Source: Roseibium marinum
GTDB lineage: Bacteria > Pseudomonadota > Alphaproteobacteria > Rhizobiales > Stappiaceae
NCBI RefSeq assembly: GCF_002906165.1
Contig: NZ_PPCN01000001.1
Coordinates: 62,001 to 126,000, forward strand
DNA length: 64,000 bases
Direction of reading: 5' to 3'
The notes under the pieces are model-generated. The model saw nothing but the letters and a program-made list of their open reading frames with translations, made no database searches and was not told where the DNA came from. Shown here piece after piece: positions 24,404 through 33,355 of the stretch. Position numbers and translations under genes: made by a program. Position 1 is the first letter of the stretch. Each line of letters opens with the position of its first letter.

Positions 24404-24537
24404 GCTGCGCGGGTGTCCGCCAGACAGGCCCGCAAGGTCCTTTAGCATTCCAAGAACGTTCAATCCTCCTCTCGAGATTGCGGATGAATGCCGGTCAATG
24501 TTCCTGAACGGTCTGCCTGACCGCCGTCCTCGGGCAA

Positions 24538-25179
24538 TTACGGAAAGAACTTTTCCATCGTCCACGGGTCATCGGGGCCGTTTCTTTGAAAAACCTGCCT
24601 GTCGTGCAGGCGAAACGGTTTGTCCATCCAGAATTCCATATAGCTTGGCACCAGGCGATAGCCGTGCCAGTAGGGCGGACGTGGAATGGCGCCGACTGCG
24701 AAACGTGCCGTCTCAGCCAAAACGGCCTTTTTCAGCGCCAGGCGGTTTTGCAGAGGGCGTGACTGCTGGCTTGCCCAGGCGCCGATCCGGCTGGCCCTGG
24801 CGCGGGAATTGAAATAGGCGTCCGCCTCATCCTCGGATACCGGCACGACCTTGCCGCGGAACCGGACCTGACGGCGAAGCGATTTCCAGTGCAATACCGC
24901 AGCGGCCTGGGCGTTTTCGCTCAATTCCCGGCCCTTCTGTGACTCCGTATTGGTATAGAATACGAAGCCTTCCCGATCGTATCCTTTCAACAGCACCATA
25001 CGAACATTGGGCAGCCCCGCCGCATCCGCCGTTGCGATCGCCATGGCATTTGCGTCGTTGATTTCCTGTTCGTGCGCGAGCGCTAGCCATTCGTCGAACA
25101 AGGCAAGGGGATCCTGCCCCGAGATGATTGTGGCGTCCTCTTCAAAGGCAAGCGCCGGGTCGCGATCGACATTGCTCAT
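24538..25179 (-). CDS. pdxH: Pyridoxamine 5'-phosphate oxidase
   Basis: 213-aa FMN enzyme converting pyridoxine/pyridoxamine 5'-phosphate to PLP. Seen: [21 protein letters not shown] (FMN-binding strand-loop), [29 protein letters not shown], and the PLP-site segment [15 protein letters not shown] with a C-terminus like the family's. Length is normal (E. coli 218). It is downstream of and co-directional with the decarboxylase-like gene (73-base gap). It could be the cell's ordinary PdxH or part of the PLP-related cluster beginning here. Confidence 0.92.
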   Translation of the reverse strand: MSNVDRDPALAFEEDATIISGQDPLALFDEWLALAHEQEINDANAMAIATADAAGLPNVRMVLLKGYDREGFVFYTNTESQKGRELSENAQAAAVLHWKSLRRQVRFRGKVVPVSEDEADAYFNSRARASRIGAWASQQSRPLQNRLALKKAVLAETARFAVGAIPRPPYWHGYRLVPSYMEFWMDKPFRLHDRQVFQRNGPDDPWTMEKFFP

Positions 25180-25252
25180 GTCGCAAGGCTCCTTTGCAAA
25201 CGGGTCGCGGCGACTGTCTCCGCTAACCTGTCCGGTCTTTGATCCTGAGGGG

Positions 25253-26569
25253 TCAGGCTATTCTGCTTTCGCGTGAATCCGGGATGCTCCCGGCGATCAG
25301 CCTCGGTTCGGGCAACACGTTGCGCCACTTGTCGAAATCGTCGCCAGGCATTGTAACCAGATGAGCGATGCCATTGATATCGACCACCACTTCGGCGGCT
25401 GGTGGAACATTCAGGAATTCCATGTGCTGGGTCGCGCAATAAGCCCCCACATCCATTATCATCAGGTGGTCACCCACCCCGACGGAATTGTCGACACTCA
25501 CTTCACCCGGCAGGATGTAGTCGTTTCGCAGGATACTGCGGCCGCGGATCTTGCAGCTGGTGGCATTTTCGCTTTCGTTGATCTCACGGAAACCGGAATC
25601 CAGGAACACCGTGTTGTGTGCACGATTGCGCAGCTGCGCCGAAGGCATCAGCATGCGCGAACCATCTGTCACGACAATGCTGCCATTGCTATGGGTGACG
25701 ATATTGCGTTTGACACCCGCGATCAGCACGCCTGTATCGGCCAATACGTCGCGCGCCGGTTCGAATAGGAAGTTCACTGTATCCGGAATACCCATTTCCG
25801 ATGCCAGTTTTGCGATCTGCTGGAAATAGGTGCGCCAGTCGAAATGCTTTTCCTGCTCCCCCCATTTCTCATAGTCGAATCCATGGCCGCCTGCGAAGTT
25901 GATCGCCTTCGCATCGGGGAAATGGTCGAGGTAGATCTGGAAAATCTTCCGTACGATATCGACCATGTCGGTCAGCGAGTTTCCGCTGCCGCAATAGACC
26001 TCGAAGCACTCAAGTGTCCTGTCGTGGGCTTTTAGCATCTCGGACAGATCGGCCAGTTGCCCCACTTTGATGCCGGGCTTGTCGGAGTCCAGACTGTCGA
26101 TACGCACGCTGATCGTGGGCGCGTTTTCATTCAGCGCAAAGTTGATTTCGTCGAGGCTAGCCAGGAAAGTCCGATAGCCCTTCTTGCACCAGAACCCGAT
26201 CTCCTCGTTCGAGACATGGCCCGGCGAGACGATGAAATCGGAAAACCCGTGCCTGGTGGTGATATCGTATTCGTTCGGCATCTGAAGGAGAAGTCCTGCA
26301 CCCTCAGCTTGAAGCGGCTTCAGGATATGCGGGTTCGCGTTGGGGAAGAAGGGGACATAGAGCGACACCCGGCCCTCCAGTCCCGCCGCCCGGATGCCGT
26401 CTTTCACGCGGTGAATGTTCTTGAGTAGCTGCGCCTCACTATACACGAAGACCGGTGTGCCGAGGGCTGAGCAGATCAACAGCAAATCCACGCCGGACAC
26501 CCAATGGCCCGCAAGACGGGCGCTCTGACCGGGTTCGACGAATTTCTCGGGTGGGTTACGCAGGTTCAT
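25253..26569 (-). CDS. Fold-III PLP decarboxylase homologue lacking the Schiff-base lysine
   Basis: 438 aa, related to diaminopimelate/ornithine decarboxylases (alanine-racemase-type barrel plus C-terminal beta domain). Retained: Glu270-Pro-Ala-Arg273 (normally EPGR), AGGHG near 226-230 (normally GGG), an Asp350 segment, and GAY at 375-377. Missing: the usual YAxKAN motif reads [10 protein letters not shown], putting Phe75 where the PLP-binding lysine should be, and the HVGSG cofactor-stacking motif reads YCGSG (Tyr192). I checked the codons and the change is not a frameshift: the frame is intact over its whole length and similarity continues on both sides. Probably a catalytically altered or regulatory protein. 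Start at 26569; an upstream ATG would add eleven basic residues. Confidence 0.75.
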   Translation of the reverse strand: MNLRNPPEKFVEPGQSARLAGHWVSGVDLLLICSALGTPVFVYSEAQLLKNIHRVKDGIRAAGLEGRVSLYVPFFPNANPHILKPLQAEGAGLLLQMPNEYDITTRHGFSDFIVSPGHVSNEEIGFWCKKGYRTFLASLDEINFALNENAPTISVRIDSLDSDKPGIKVGQLADLSEMLKAHDRTLECFEVYCGSGNSLTDMVDIVRKIFQIYLDHFPDAKAINFAGGHGFDYEKWGEQEKHFDWRTYFQQIAKLASEMGIPDTVNFLFEPARDVLADTGVLIAGVKRNIVTHSNGSIVVTDGSRMLMPSAQLRNRAHNTVFLDSGFREINESENATSCKIRGRSILRNDYILPGEVSVDNSVGVGDHLMIMDVGAYCATQHMEFLNVPPAAEVVVDINGIAHLVTMPGDDFDKWRNVLPEPRLIAGSIPDSRESRIA

Positions 26570-26602
26570 ACGCTTTCTCCTTGTGGCAGTGACTCTTAAC
26601 AC

Positions 26603-26751
26603 TTTTTGGTTGAGTATCTCCAGTAAAATACACCGTAAATTGAAATTTTAAATAGATCTTTTGAAATAAAGGAGAGATTAAATAAGGTATTAGAAATTAT
26701 ATATAGAAATAAACTTAGCAACTTAAGATTATAAATAAATAATTATAATAA
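26603..26751. other. AT-rich island between trpC and the decarboxylase-like gene
   Basis: By hand count 26641-26760 is about 85% A+T, unlike the GC-rich surroundings. No gene is visible. It holds the promoter side of the decarboxylase-like gene and the 3' side of trpC, whose last codons are also AT-rich (C-terminus ITSIRFNS). It is a possible recombination joint or a target of AT-binding silencers. Confidence 0.6.
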
Positions 26752-27552
26752 TTATGAATTGAATCTTATGGAAGTTATCTCTTGGGTTGAAATTTCTATT
26801 TCCGGAGATCGCATCAATGCCTCTCCAATCAGGAATCCGCGAATACCTTCCCGGACTAATTTGGACACATCTTCCGGACCGCCAATTCCGCTTTCGCTGA
26901 TCACGAGGCGATCAGGCCCGATCCTCCGGACCAGCCGGCTGGTGGTGCCCAGGTCGGCCTTGAAACTCGTCAGGTCGCGGTTGTTGATACCGATCAACCG
27001 CGCATTCATGGCGAGCGCGCGGTCGAGTTCGCCATCGTCGTGTATTTCGATCAGCACATGCAGACCGAGTTCTTCCGCGGCGGCTTCCAGCTCTCTTGCC
27101 TGGTCATCGTCGAGCATCGCCAGGATCAGCAGAATGCAGTCGGCCTGCATGGCGCGGGCTTCGGTCACCTGAATAGGGTCGATCACGAAGTCTTTCCGAA
27201 GCACCGGCAGTCCCGAGACCTCGCGCGCCAGCGCGACGAAGTCCCTGTGGCCCTGGAAAAATTTCGTATCGGTCAGAACCGACAGGCAGGCCGCACCGCC
27301 TTGAAGATAAGATCGGGCGATGCGGGACACATCGAAATCCGCCCGGATCAGACCTTTTGACGGGCTGGCTTTCTTGATTTCGCCGATCAGCGCCACCTCA
27401 TCCGCGGCGTATTTCGCTGCGATGGCCCCGGTGAAGTCGCGGGGGGGCGGGAGGCTGCGGCTGACGGCCTCGAATTCGGTCAAGGCACCCGTCGCTTTCA
27501 GATTGGCCACTTCTTCGACTTTGTGGGCCTTGATCTTGTCCAGGATGCTCAT
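26752..27552 (-). CDS. trpC: Indole-3-glycerol phosphate synthase
   Basis: 266-aa (beta/alpha)8 enzyme closing the indole ring from CdRP. All catalytic elements are visible: EIKKASPSKG (Glu58, Lys60, substrate phosphate loop to Lys66), LRKDF (general-acid lysine), LIEIHD, GINNRDL, and ISESGI with the catalytic Glu. It appears fully functional. Its ATG overlaps the trpD stop (27549-27552). No trpF, trpA, trpB or trpEG is nearby. It may be the only copy or a second, specialised one; a genome search would tell. Confidence 0.93.
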   Translation of the reverse strand: MSILDKIKAHKVEEVANLKATGALTEFEAVSRSLPPPRDFTGAIAAKYAADEVALIGEIKKASPSKGLIRADFDVSRIARSYLQGGAACLSVLTDTKFFQGHRDFVALAREVSGLPVLRKDFVIDPIQVTEARAMQADCILLILAMLDDDQARELEAAAEELGLHVLIEIHDDGELDRALAMNARLIGINNRDLTSFKADLGTTSRLVRRIGPDRLVISESGIGGPEDVSKLVREGIRGFLIGEALMRSPEIEISTQEITSIRFNS

Positions 27553-28601
27553 TGCAGTTCCTCGTATTCGCGCTGCCGTTCTTCGCAGGTTGCCCGAGAC
27601 GCGGTGACAACACTCCGCAGTACGCGTGCAGCATGTCCGCCATCGACCGAGGCCCGGGACCGGTCCAGAGCCTCGTGCCAGTCTGACGTGATGCCGGCAG
27701 CGATCAGGCCTCCCGCCGCATTTAAGAGGGCGATGTCGCGATAAGCGCCTGGCTCTCCGGCCAGAACCGCGCGCAGCGCGGCGGCATTCGTCCGGCTGTT
27801 GCCGCCTTTCAATGCGTCGAGCGGCGCACGCTCAATTCCGAGTTTTTCCGGCGTCAGGTCGAACATGACCACTTCGCCATCGGTAAGCATCGCAATATGG
27901 GTGGTGCCTGTGGTCGTGATCTCGTCCATCCCGTCTTCGCCGTGGACAACGAGCGCGCGGCTGGAACCGAGCGCCCGAAATGCCTGGGCCATCGGTTCCA
28001 GCAGGTCCCGGGAATAGACCCCGACCAGGTGACGGGTAACGCCCGCCGGGTTTAAGAGCGGACCGAGGATATTGAAGATTGTCCGCATGGCGAGGTCGAT
28101 CCGCGCGGGCATCACATTCCTGAGCGCGGGGTGATGCGCGGGCGCGAACATGAACCCCATCCTGGCTTCGGCGAGACAATGCGCCACCCCTTCGGGCGTT
28201 TGTTCGAGCAGGACTCCGAGCTCCGTCAGGACATCGGCTGCACCGGTTTGCGACGACACGGCCCGGTTTCCATGCTTTGCCACCGGCACGCCAGCGCCGG
28301 CGACAATGAACGCGGCCGCCGTTGAAATGTTGTAGCTCCCGACGCCATCGCCACCGGTACCAACGATATCGACAGCGCCGGCGGGTGCGCGCACGCGCAA
28401 CATTTTCGCGCGCATCGCCTGGACGGCGCCGACGATTTCCTCGATCGTCTCGCCGCGCATCCTCAGCCCCATCAGCAGGGCCCCGATTTGCGGGCCGCTC
28501 GCCTCGCCCGACACCATGAATGTGAACAGGTCGCGCGCCTCTTCGCGGGAAAAGGTCTCACCCGCCGCGAGGCGGTTCAAGAGCGCTTTAAGATCGAACA
28601 T
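27549..28601 (-). CDS. trpD: Anthranilate phosphoribosyltransferase
   Basis: 350 aa, transfers anthranilate to PRPP. Seen: GTGGDGVGSYNIST (PRPP/pyrophosphate loop), KHGNRAVSSQTGAADVL, FAPAHHPALRN and the RIDLAMRTIFNILGPLLNP anthranilate/Mg region; all key positions are intact. It lies in a coupled operon after the amine dehydrogenase gene (12-base gap) and overlaps trpC. In many alphaproteobacteria trpD-trpC sit with trpG and moaC/moeA; here that context is replaced by PLP- and amine-related genes, which is unusual. Confidence 0.93.
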   Translation of the reverse strand: MFDLKALLNRLAAGETFSREEARDLFTFMVSGEASGPQIGALLMGLRMRGETIEEIVGAVQAMRAKMLRVRAPAGAVDIVGTGGDGVGSYNISTAAAFIVAGAGVPVAKHGNRAVSSQTGAADVLTELGVLLEQTPEGVAHCLAEARMGFMFAPAHHPALRNVMPARIDLAMRTIFNILGPLLNPAGVTRHLVGVYSRDLLEPMAQAFRALGSSRALVVHGEDGMDEITTTGTTHIAMLTDGEVVMFDLTPEKLGIERAPLDALKGGNSRTNAAALRAVLAGEPGAYRDIALLNAAGGLIAAGITSDWHEALDRSRASVDGGHAARVLRSVVTASRATCEERQREYEELQ

Positions 28602-28613
28602 CTGCAGCTCCTT

Positions 28614-30749
28614 TCATGTGGATCCATTTGAATAGGGAGCATCCCCGGTGAGCGCCTGATCCCGTTCGAGCGCCACGTTCTCGCGCCGGAAGGGCGGCCG
28701 GTCGGACAGTCCCGTATCCAGAGTGCGGGCGAACAAATGTCCCGAGAAGACCGCTGCTGCGAGAGTTCCAGGAGCAAGGCAGTCACCGATCCTCACGACC
28801 CGGGGGGGCGAGATGTCCGGCTTGTATGCTGCAATACGAGTGGCGATATCGTGGTAAAGTCCGTCACGCGGCATCTGGCCGGTCACCAGCACGGCCGCAT
28901 CGATCCCGATGCGGCGCCGCCGTCCGGTAAAACGGCAGGCAAGTTCAGCTTCTCCCTTGGCCAGGAGAGCGAGCTTGGTGGATACCGAGACTTCGGCACA
29001 TGTCTCGATTATGCGTTTTTGCACGCGCGGTTGCTCGGTGGTGTTCACCGTCCATGCGGAAACAAGGCTTTCCGGCGTGACAAAGACAACCTCGCAGCCG
29101 GTGCCGGCGAGCAGTTCGGCTATGACGCCGCCCATATAGTAGTGATCGTCATCGTAAAGCACGACGCGGCCTTGCGGGCGCCGCCCGGCGAATATGTCGT
29201 CCGGTGTGAAAACAGGGACCGTACCGAGACCGGGCAGGGGGGCGGCATGGCCCCGCCCGGTTCCGTCCGTGCGCCAAACCGCGCCGGTTGCCACCGCGAT
29301 CAGCGAGAAATCCGTGTCGAGCGCAATCTCCGCGGTAATGTCGTTGCGGGGCAGCAGCGTGACCTTGGGGTCTTTCCTGATCTGTCCCAATCGCCAATCC
29401 GCCACGCGGCGCCAGCTATGCAGCCCCGGAAGGGCCGCTTCCTGCAGCGCCCGACCGCCGAAATCCGGGCGGCGTTCAGCAACGAGGGTTTCATAGCCGC
29501 GGCGCCCCAGCCAGGTCGCCGCCTCCAGACCCGCCGGGCCGCCACCGATCACCAGCACCCTGTCTTCCGTGTCCTTGGCGGGAATATATTCAGGATGCCA
29601 GCCGCGGCGCCATTCTTCTCCCATGGTCGGATTTTGAGTGCAGCGCAACGGCACGGCCAATTTGTCGGAAGCCACACAGATGTTGCAGCCGATGCATTCG
29701 CGGATGTCGTCGAAGTCGCCGTCGCGGATCTTTCGGGGCAGGAAGGGGTCGGCGATGGACGGCCGGGCGGCGCCGATGAGATCCAGCGCACCGGAAGTGA
29801 GGAGGGTCAGCATCAGATCGGGCGATGTATAGCGTCCGACCCCGACGACGGGTTTACCTGTCACCGTCTTCACGAAGCGGACATAGCGGTCCTGGAAGCC
29901 TTCATCGCTGAAACGCGCGGTTTGGCCGTCATTGCTGAAATCTCCGATATTCACGTCCCACAGATCGGGGAGGTCGGCGAGCATTTCGACCACGTCGCGG
30001 CCTTCGTCTTCACAGCTGAGCCCATGTGTTCCAACCAGTTCCTCCACACTGAATCGCAGTGCCACGGCACAGCGGTCGCCGACCGCTTCCTTGGTGTCGA
30101 GGATCAGTTCGCGCAGCAGCCGGACCCGGTTTTCCAGGCTGCCGCCATATTCGTCCTTGCGTTGATTGGTGCGGCGCGAAAGGAAATGCACCGGCAACGT
30201 CATATCGTGCCCTGCGTAGATGTAGACGATGTCGAAGCCGGCGGTCTTCGCGTTGAGCGCTGCCGCGCGGTGCCATCGCCGAAAGTCGCGAATATCCTGC
30301 AGGTCCATTTCGCGGGCATGGACGGGGGCAATACCACGCGTGGCCACGGGCGACGGTGCGATAGGGATCGCGCGGGTTTCCAGATTGTGGACGTGGAAAC
30401 CGTTATGGGCCAGTTCGATTCCCGCGAGCGCGTCCTGGGCGTGGATCTCTTCCACCGCGCGCCTCAAAATCGGCAGATCTTGCTGGTCCCAGAGCCGCAA
30501 CTCTCGAGGATGGCAGCTTGAGTAATGGACATCGCATTGCTCGGTGCAGACCGCGCCCCAGCCGCCTTCGGCCTTTATGCCGCGCATGCGCGCCATGGCA
30601 CTGGGGTGAAGGCGGTTCATCCCGTTGCAATGAGGCACCTGGTAGAACCTGTTCTTTATGGTTACCGGTCCGATTTTGAGCGGCGTGAAAAGCGGATCGA
30701 ACCGCGATCCCGCGGCTTCGAGCCAGGCCGGTTGCTGTTTGGGGATCAT
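28614..30749 (-). CDS. Trimethylamine-dehydrogenase-family iron-sulfur flavoprotein (amine dehydrogenase)
   Basis: 711 aa, close to the length of trimethylamine dehydrogenase (TMADH, 729). An N-terminal Old-Yellow-Enzyme-type FMN barrel has Cys41 in QVPHCNG, equivalent to the Cys30 that carries 6-S-cysteinyl-FMN. A [4Fe-4S] site has Cys352, 355, 358 and 370. A nucleotide-binding domain starts IGGGPAG at 401. Substrate-cage residues differ from TMADH: Tyr60 is Gln71, Trp355 is Asp362, and Trp264 is kept (Trp264 here). From memory this resembles dimethylamine/histamine dehydrogenases, so a primary or secondary amine is expected. The start at 30749 overlaps the yggS stop (ATGA); upstream in-frame sequence is yggS. 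Confidence 0.88.
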   Translation of the reverse strand: MIPKQQPAWLEAAGSRFDPLFTPLKIGPVTIKNRFYQVPHCNGMNRLHPSAMARMRGIKAEGGWGAVCTEQCDVHYSSCHPRELRLWDQQDLPILRRAVEEIHAQDALAGIELAHNGFHVHNLETRAIPIAPSPVATRGIAPVHAREMDLQDIRDFRRWHRAAALNAKTAGFDIVYIYAGHDMTLPVHFLSRRTNQRKDEYGGSLENRVRLLRELILDTKEAVGDRCAVALRFSVEELVGTHGLSCEDEGRDVVEMLADLPDLWDVNIGDFSNDGQTARFSDEGFQDRYVRFVKTVTGKPVVGVGRYTSPDLMLTLLTSGALDLIGAARPSIADPFLPRKIRDGDFDDIRECIGCNICVASDKLAVPLRCTQNPTMGEEWRRGWHPEYIPAKDTEDRVLVIGGGPAGLEAATWLGRRGYETLVAERRPDFGGRALQEAALPGLHSWRRVADWRLGQIRKDPKVTLLPRNDITAEIALDTDFSLIAVATGAVWRTDGTGRGHAAPLPGLGTVPVFTPDDIFAGRRPQGRVVLYDDDHYYMGGVIAELLAGTGCEVVFVTPESLVSAWTVNTTEQPRVQKRIIETCAEVSVSTKLALLAKGEAELACRFTGRRRRIGIDAAVLVTGQMPRDGLYHDIATRIAAYKPDISPPRVVRIGDCLAPGTLAAAVFSGHLFARTLDTGLSDRPPFRRENVALERDQALTGDAPYSNGST

Positions 30750-31441
30750 GACCGCACGGGCGGGCGGGCGCCAAAAATCGCGCTGCCGACCCGTACATGA
30801 GTGGCGCCCTGCCCGATGGCTTGCGCGTAATCCCCGCTCATGCCCATCGAAAGCACACGAAGACCTTCGTCTTCGGAGATCTTGCGCAAAAGCGCGAAAT
30901 CGCCGGACGGGTCCTCGCCGGCGGGCGGGATGCACATCAGACCGGCCAGATCGAGATCGAGCGTCTCGCGGCAAGCGCGGATAAACTCCGAAGCCTCCTC
31001 AGGCAGTACGCCGCTCTTTTGAGGTTCACGAGCCGTGTTGACCTGGATATAGACCTGCGGGCGCCGGCCTTGCTTGTCGCTTTCCCTGGCTATGGCAGTT
31101 GCTATGCTCGGCCGGTCGATGGACTGGATTACGTCGAACAATGCAACCGCATCGCGTGCCTTGTTCGACTGCAGGGGCCCGAGCAGGTGCAATTCCAGTC
31201 CGCGATTGCCTTCCAGCAGCGGCGGCCATTTGTTCTTGGCCTCCTGAACCCGGTTCTCACCAAAGACGCGATGGCCGAGGTCGATCGTGCTCTGGAGCCT
31301 GTCAGGCTCCACCGTTTTCGACGCGGCCACGAGAGTGACCGTTTGAGGGTCCCGGCCACTCTGATGCGAGGCGGTGCCGATGGTCGTCCGGACCCTTGCG
31401 AGGTTGTCCCGCAGATCGCAATGCACCGTATCCGTTTCCAT
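30746..31441 (-). CDS. YggS/PLPBP-family PLP homeostasis protein
   Basis: 231-aa single-domain fold-III PLP carrier. Family marks: LVAASKTV with the PLP lysine Lys42, FGENRVQEAKNKW, LHLLGPLQSNKAR, VYIQVNTAREPQKSGV, LSMGMSGDYAQAI and VRVGSAIFGAR. YggS has no known catalytic activity and buffers PLP, affecting amino-acid pools. The normal cell copy is usually near proC, so this copy inside an amine/amino-acid operon may be a dedicated paralogue. It overlaps the amine dehydrogenase gene and follows the B3/B4 gene after 22 bases. Confidence 0.92.
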   Translation of the reverse strand: METDTVHCDLRDNLARVRTTIGTASHQSGRDPQTVTLVAASKTVEPDRLQSTIDLGHRVFGENRVQEAKNKWPPLLEGNRGLELHLLGPLQSNKARDAVALFDVIQSIDRPSIATAIARESDKQGRRPQVYIQVNTAREPQKSGVLPEEASEFIRACRETLDLDLAGLMCIPPAGEDPSGDFALLRKISEDEGLRVLSMGMSGDYAQAIGQGATHVRVGSAIFGARPPVRS

Positions 31442-31463
31442 CAGGCTGTCCCTTTCTCCGGTT

Positions 31464-32177
31464 TCAGACCGTTACGCCCGCTGGAGCGAATTCGAGTTGC
31501 CGGTTCTCGGGAGTAAGCAGGGTTTCCTCGGTGACGCTCAGGCCCAGCTCCGACGCCCGGTCCCTGAGCCGTGCGCACAGAGCGGTCACGTCCGCCATGG
31601 CGTCCTCGTGCAGGGCCTCGGCCACGATCAGCACCACGTCCGACCTGTCCCGAACCACTGAAGCCGCACCCTGGCGGTAGACCCAGCGGCGTGAATGCGC
31701 CTGACCCGCGGCGTCGGCAAAGACAATTTCTCCTGGAACGGGGTGTTCGCTCTCGCCCTTGAAGGTGGTGTGGACTTCATCTCCCACCGCGGCGCGTACC
31801 GTGATCCCGTCTGCGATGTGGGCGACGTCGAAGGCGGCGATGGGAATACCGGCATTCATGGATTCCGCATTCAGCACATCCACCAGAGGGTGGAATCGCG
31901 GCAACGCACCGTCCTTGCGGTACCGGCGCAACAGGGCCTCCGCGGCGCAGCGATACTGCGTGGGTTTGAATCCCATGGCTGCATAGGCCTGACGCCAGGC
32001 CTGAATCGACGGCCATTCGCTTTCGGGTGCGGTTCGCAGCCGCCCTGCGGTGTCTGCCAGCATTGCGTCGATGTCTACGGCTTCTTTTTTCGCGCCGGAA
32101 ACGCCGCGCACCACTATCGCGGCCGCGCGAAGCGAAGGAAATTTCTCCCAGATTTCGTCTGCATGATGAAAAAACAT
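31464..32177 (-). CDS. Solo B3/B4 domain protein (phenylalanyl-tRNA synthetase beta editing-domain homologue)
   Basis: 237 aa, a free-standing B3/B4 domain like the editing domain of PheRS beta. Seen: WRQAYAAMGFKPTQYRCAAEALLRR, the conserved opening of COG3382-type proteins, then LVDVLNAESMNAGIPIAAFD, the GE-H-PVPGEIVF turn and RRWVYRQG. Free-standing members are suspected of clearing mischarged tRNA, but function here is unproven. The start at 32177 has an ideal GGAGG; longer in-frame starts lack one. First gene of the coupled set B3/B4-yggS-amine dehydrogenase-trpD-trpC. Confidence 0.8.
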   Translation of the reverse strand: MFFHHADEIWEKFPSLRAAAIVVRGVSGAKKEAVDIDAMLADTAGRLRTAPESEWPSIQAWRQAYAAMGFKPTQYRCAAEALLRRYRKDGALPRFHPLVDVLNAESMNAGIPIAAFDVAHIADGITVRAAVGDEVHTTFKGESEHPVPGEIVFADAAGQAHSRRWVYRQGAASVVRDRSDVVLIVAEALHEDAMADVTALCARLRDRASELGLSVTEETLLTPENRQLEFAPAGVTV

Positions 32178-32377
32178 CGCTTCCTCCGTCATACGCAAGC
32201 AGGAGCCGGAATGGCGTTCGGTGCCGGGCATTCGGGAACCGCCGCCGACCCCGAAAGAGTGCGGCTTGCGCGCCTATGGCAATCGACTGACGGAGCCTTG
32301 GCGGTTATGGGCAGGACGAGCGAATGTCGCAGCGCCGGTTTCGGGTCGGTTTTTGTCAGGGCCACAGCTTTTCCTCT

Positions 32378-33001
32378 TCAAATACTTGCTAGAGCCAAAC
32401 GAAGTGCCAGTGCGACGAAAACGAGCGCGAAAATCGCGTTCATCGATTTCATCACCATGGGGTGGGAGATCACATGTCTGCGCATGGAAGAGGCGAAAAC
32501 GCCGTAGCCTATGAAGACGGCAAAGGTCATCGCCATGAAGATCGTTCCCATTGCGAACATCTGGGTAACCGGCGCCACGGTGCCGGAGGGAATGAACTGG
32601 GGGAGGAAAGCCAAAAAAAAGATTGCCAGCTTGGGGTTGAGGATATTGATCAGGAAGCCCGTCACCGCAACCTTGGCCATTGAGTGCAATTTCTGCTCCG
32701 GCTGTACTTCCAGCACGCCATGGCTGCTCAAAATCATCCAGGCCATGTAGAGCAGGAAGACCGCGCCGGCATACTTGAACAGTTCGAAAGCGAACGTGCT
32801 GGTGTGCAGGAGCGCCGCGAGCCCGAGGATTGCCGCGGTCATGGCGGGGATAATCCCCAAGGTGCAGCCTGCGGCGGCCGCCACGCTGGGCGTTGCGCCC
32901 CGCGCCAGGCCGATGGCGATCGTGTAGACCACACCGGTTCCCGGAGCGACGACGACGACGATCGAGGTGATCAGAAATTCCAGCCACACTTCAGCACACA
33001 C
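32378..33001 (-). CDS. LysE-family amino-acid exporter
   Basis: 207-aa membrane protein with about six hydrophobic segments. Family marks: VVVVAPGTGVVYTIAIGLARG near the N-terminus (normally PGP; here PGT), AGAVFLLYMAWMIL, and GFLINILNPKLAIFFLAFLPQF. LysE/RhtB proteins export amino acids or derivatives. It is 200 bases upstream of, and co-directional with, the B3/B4 gene, so it may share regulation but has its own promoter space. The AraC gene upstream is a usual partner of LysE genes. Confidence 0.9.
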   Translation of the reverse strand: MCAEVWLEFLITSIVVVVAPGTGVVYTIAIGLARGATPSVAAAAGCTLGIIPAMTAAILGLAALLHTSTFAFELFKYAGAVFLLYMAWMILSSHGVLEVQPEQKLHSMAKVAVTGFLINILNPKLAIFFLAFLPQFIPSGTVAPVTQMFAMGTIFMAMTFAVFIGYGVFASSMRRHVISHPMVMKSMNAIFALVFVALALRLALASI

Positions 33002-33355
33002 CGCAAGTAGCTGGAAAACCGGCCCCGCCGGCCGTTCGCCAGACCGCTGCGGTCCTGAGCCGCGGCAATATTTCCGCTGCCGCGTGGTCTACGGTCCGAG
33101 ACATCTCAGGGCAAGCGCCGTACCAGGCTTTGCTTCGTAAAAATGTCGTCCCACCCGCTCCATGGAAAGGGGCGAATCCGGTCTCATCGGCGAGCCGGGT
33201 ACCTGCTCGCACTGGAAACCGCGAGTTAAGGCCGGCGAAGGGTGAGGTATTCCAAAAACAGGAGGACAACGGAATGATCCCGGGCTCGATCTTTGCTCGG
33301 GAAAAGCACTAGCCTCAGACGCGGACGGCGTATTGAAGAATATTGCAACCGTCTT
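33002..33355. other. Gap upstream of the exporter gene
   Basis: 354 bases between the AraC gene (3' end) and the LysE gene (5' end). It should hold the lysE promoter. GC-rich imperfect repeats lie near 33016-33036. On the plus strand a strong AGGAGG precedes a 12-codon frame (33274-33312); nothing else is protein-like. No clear operator was identified. Confidence 0.4.

Noticed and set aside
26752..28601. Ordinary housekeeping tryptophan operon
   Set aside because: Not excluded but less likely: trpD/trpC are intact, yet the usual trpG, moaC/moeA neighbours are replaced by amine and PLP genes. Needs a genome-wide copy count.
28737..30521. 594-codon plus-strand frame
   Set aside because: Antisense to the amine dehydrogenase gene with all its cofactor cysteines; no domain features on the plus strand.
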